A DNA stretch of 64,000 nucleotides from the NCBI GenBank assembly GCA_023439505.1, contig JAEXNR010000023.1, positions 62,001 through 126,000 of the forward strand. Reading direction: 5' to 3'. Source of the stretch: Bacillota bacterium (GTDB lineage Bacteria; Bacillota; Clostridia; Lachnospirales; Lachnospiraceae). This document shows, one piece after another, positions 62,341 through 64,000 of this stretch. The position numbers and the translations under genes were made by a program. Position 1 is the first letter of the stretch. Each line of letters begins with the position of its first letter. Below the pieces are notes generated by a model. That model made no database searches. It saw nothing but the letters and a program-made list of their open reading frames with translations, and had not been told where the DNA came from.

Positions 62341-63108
62341 ATGAGAAATCGTATATTAAAAGTAACAATAGGTAATGTACATAATATCGGGAAACGGGAG
62401 AGCCAGCAGGATTCCTTTGGAATATCCGATCTCTCCAATAAGAAACTATGCAAAGAAAACGGAATCTTTGCTGTTGTTGCAGACGGTATGGGGGGCTTGT
62501 CCGGAGGGGCACAGATCAGTGCGATTGTGACCTCCCGCATGCTCAGTTACTTTGCCGGCTCAAAGGAGAAGGAAAGCCCGAAGCTGCTGTTGAATATGTT
62601 GTTTGATGCGAGCTTAGAGGTAAGAAATTATCTGATGAGCCAGGGCAATCAGCACAGCGGCTCAACTGTAGTCAGTGTCCTGATCAGGGAGAATGAGCTG
62701 TATTTTCTGACGGTAGGTGACAGCAGAATCTATCTGCATCGGGGAGGTGAGCTGCTTTTGTTAAACAGGGAGCATATCTATGGAAGTGAGCTGGATGAAA
62801 AAGCGGCCAAAGGTGAGATTACGGTGGACGAAGCCAGAAATGATCCGCAGAGATCAGCTCTGACCAGTTATATTGGCATGGAGCATATCGCACTGATTGA
62901 TCGTAATCTTCATCCTGTTACGCTGATGAAGGGAGATCGTATTCTGTTAATGAGTGACGGAATCTTCGGTACGCTGACAGGCGACGAGATCGGTGCAGTG
63001 GCAAAATATCATGCCTATGATGCTGCAATCAGTATGGAGAAAGCGGTTTTGAAGAAAGAAAAGAGCAATCAGGATAATTTTACTTCAATCATTATTGAGT
63101 TAGAATAG
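62341..63108 (+). CDS. PP2C-family Ser/Thr protein phosphatase
   Basis: A 255-residue metal-dependent phosphatase. Motifs: NIGKRESQQDSFG (metal Asp), VVADGMGGLSGG (about 43-54), STVVSVLI, VGDSRIYL (about 122-129), LMSDGIFG (about 203-210) and the final SNQDNFTSI. All metal-binding Asp positions appear intact. It presumably reverses the phosphorylation read by the FHA protein encoded 61 bases upstream; the kinase is not in this window. Confidence 0.93.
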   Translation: MRNRILKVTIGNVHNIGKRESQQDSFGISDLSNKKLCKENGIFAVVADGMGGLSGGAQISAIVTSRMLSYFAGSKEKESPKLLLNMLFDASLEVRNYLMSQGNQHSGSTVVSVLIRENELYFLTVGDSRIYLHRGGELLLLNREHIYGSELDEKAAKGEITVDEARNDPQRSALTSYIGMEHIALIDRNLHPVTLMKGDRILLMSDGIFGTLTGDEIGAVAKYHAYDAAISMEKAVLKKEKSNQDNFTSIIIELE

Positions 63109-63118
63109 GGTGGATGGG

Positions 63119-64000
63119 ATGAAGCCGAAGAAATTTATGATATATACAGTAATTGCAGCTATTTTATTCCTAAATGTCGTTCCCGTCAGTGCTGCGAATA
63201 AGAATGTGCAGAATGCCAGATATGGGGTTGTACGTGTTCTGTGTGCGGGAGAAGATGAGCAGGGTTCCTTTGTCTCTGCCGGATCGGGCTTTGCCATCGG
63301 GAAACAGGGAGAGGCGGTCAGCTATTTCATCACCAACAATCATGTGATATGTGATGCGCCGGAGAATGTATATCTGATTTTGAACAGCCTGGAGGATAGC
63401 AGCAGTATGATTCCGGCAAAGGTACTACAGACCTGGCAATCTCCGGACCTGGCGATACTAAGGATTGATACGCCTATAACAGAGCGGATGGCTTTGCCCT
63501 TATTATCGGGCAATAGTTTTGAGGTTACCCAGAATGTATATGCGTTAGGATTCCCCGGAGTATCAGACAATATGAATGATAACGGCGGAAGCTGTCCTTC
63601 CACCATCGATGATATTACGGTTACGACAGGTACGGTAACAAAGGCAAGCACCAAGCTTTTGGATACCGTATGTGTACAGATTGATGCGGTAATTAATCAT
63701 GGTAATTCCGGCGGACCGCTGGTGAACGAGAATGGTGAAGTGTTGGGAATCAACACCTATGGCGCTGTGAATCAGGATGGCAGCGCGGCGGACGGAACAA
63801 ATTATGCCATTTATATCGATTATATCATGGAATATTGCGACAGCAATCAGATCCCTTATTATCAGCTTAGCACTGAGGCTATTGCAGGTTCAGAGGGGAC
63901 CCCTCAGATAACTGAGGGCAGGAAGAACCCTGATCCGGGAACAGGAGGTGCAGGTGCCGAAAGCAGTGATAACACCATTTATTATAAGATCATCGTCGGT
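63119..64000 (+). CDS. Secreted or membrane-anchored trypsin-like serine protease, 3'-truncated
   Basis: Open to the window end (294 codons, no stop). It has a signal peptide or N-terminal anchor (about 1-25), then an HtrA/trypsin-like fold with an intact catalytic triad: H75 in TNNHV, D110 in SPDLAIL, S197 in GNSGGP. After about residue 245 a Gly/Ser/Pro linker begins and the last visible residues (TIYYKIIVG) may start a membrane helix. ATG 63119 lies 10 bases after the phosphatase stop with AGGGTGG between. Context suggests an envelope protease linked to the phospho-signalling genes. Confidence 0.88.
   Translation, partial: MKPKKFMIYTVIAAILFLNVVPVSAANKNVQNARYGVVRVLCAGEDEQGSFVSAGSGFAIGKQGEAVSYFITNNHVICDAPENVYLILNSLEDSSSMIPAKVLQTWQSPDLAILRIDTPITERMALPLLSGNSFEVTQNVYALGFPGVSDNMNDNGGSCPSTIDDITVTTGTVTKASTKLLDTVCVQIDAVINHGNSGGPLVNENGEVLGINTYGAVNQDGSAADGTNYAIYIDYIMEYCDSNQIPYYQLSTEAIAGSEGTPQITEGRKNPDPGTGGAGAESSDNTIYYKIIVG

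Noticed and set aside
61692..64000. Type VII secretion locus
   Set aside because: FHA, PP2C and protease genes can accompany such loci, but no EssC/EccC ATPase or WXG100 protein is visible.

Overview
The window looks like a chromosomal segment of a moderately AT-rich, anaerobic, plant-polysaccharide-degrading Firmicute, most likely Lachnospiraceae (Lachnoclostridium/Anaerocolumna-like). The evidence is strong Gram-positive ribosome binding sites, lipoprotein signals on every substrate-binding protein, a sortase motif, YesM/YesN two-component systems, LacI-controlled sugar importers without their own ATPase, and several intracellular glycosidases. No rRNA, complete tRNA, insertion sequence, phage gene or CRISPR array is visible.

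Layout. 1-6169 (+): a FecCD/FecB-type metal importer (permease cut by the window edge, ATPase, lipoprotein), then two surface proteins sharing an unrecognised repeat domain (one with an LPxTG signal, one with leucine-rich repeats), then a molybdenum-pterin-binding (Mop) protein. The Mop gene suggests molybdate/tungstate rather than iron. 6337-11471 (+): VanRS-like two-component system with an FtsX-type permease and ATPase. 11671-18554 (-): ABC-2 exporter (one permease fused to a lipoprotein-like beta-propeller), a large lipoprotein and a small secreted Tyr/Gly-rich protein. 19045-19659 (+): unknown cytosolic protein behind a possible sigma-28 promoter.

19760-26640 (+) is a starch/maltodextrin locus: wall-anchored CBM26 protein, binding protein, two permeases, GH13 enzyme and LacI regulator. 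26641-52158 (+) is a large oligosaccharide locus, probably (arabino)xylan: importer, YesM/YesN pair, GH39, an unassigned 730-residue protein, GH5, GH51, LacI regulator, LplABC-type importer, a DUF362-like/acetoacetate-decarboxylase-like pair, a Nif3-like protein and a sialate O-acetylesterase-like enzyme. The GH51 and LplABC promoters carry the same GTAC-N4-GTAC dyad at exactly the same distance from the -35 box. A 70-bp hairpin repeat in the GH51 leader recurs 11.5 kb away before the esterase.

52311-61371 (-): PsiE-like protein, XRE regulator, PAS-GGDEF diguanylate cyclase, rfbD-rfbB-rfbA (dTDP-rhamnose, no rfbC here), a MerR-methyltransferase fusion and an unknown HTH protein. 61692-64000 (+): an FHA protein, a PP2C phosphatase and a secreted trypsin-like protease cut by the window end, probably a Ser/Thr phospho-signalling module.

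Start sites were chosen by Shine-Dalgarno position and often differ from the longest open frame. Functions are inferred from motifs read by eye; no database search was possible.
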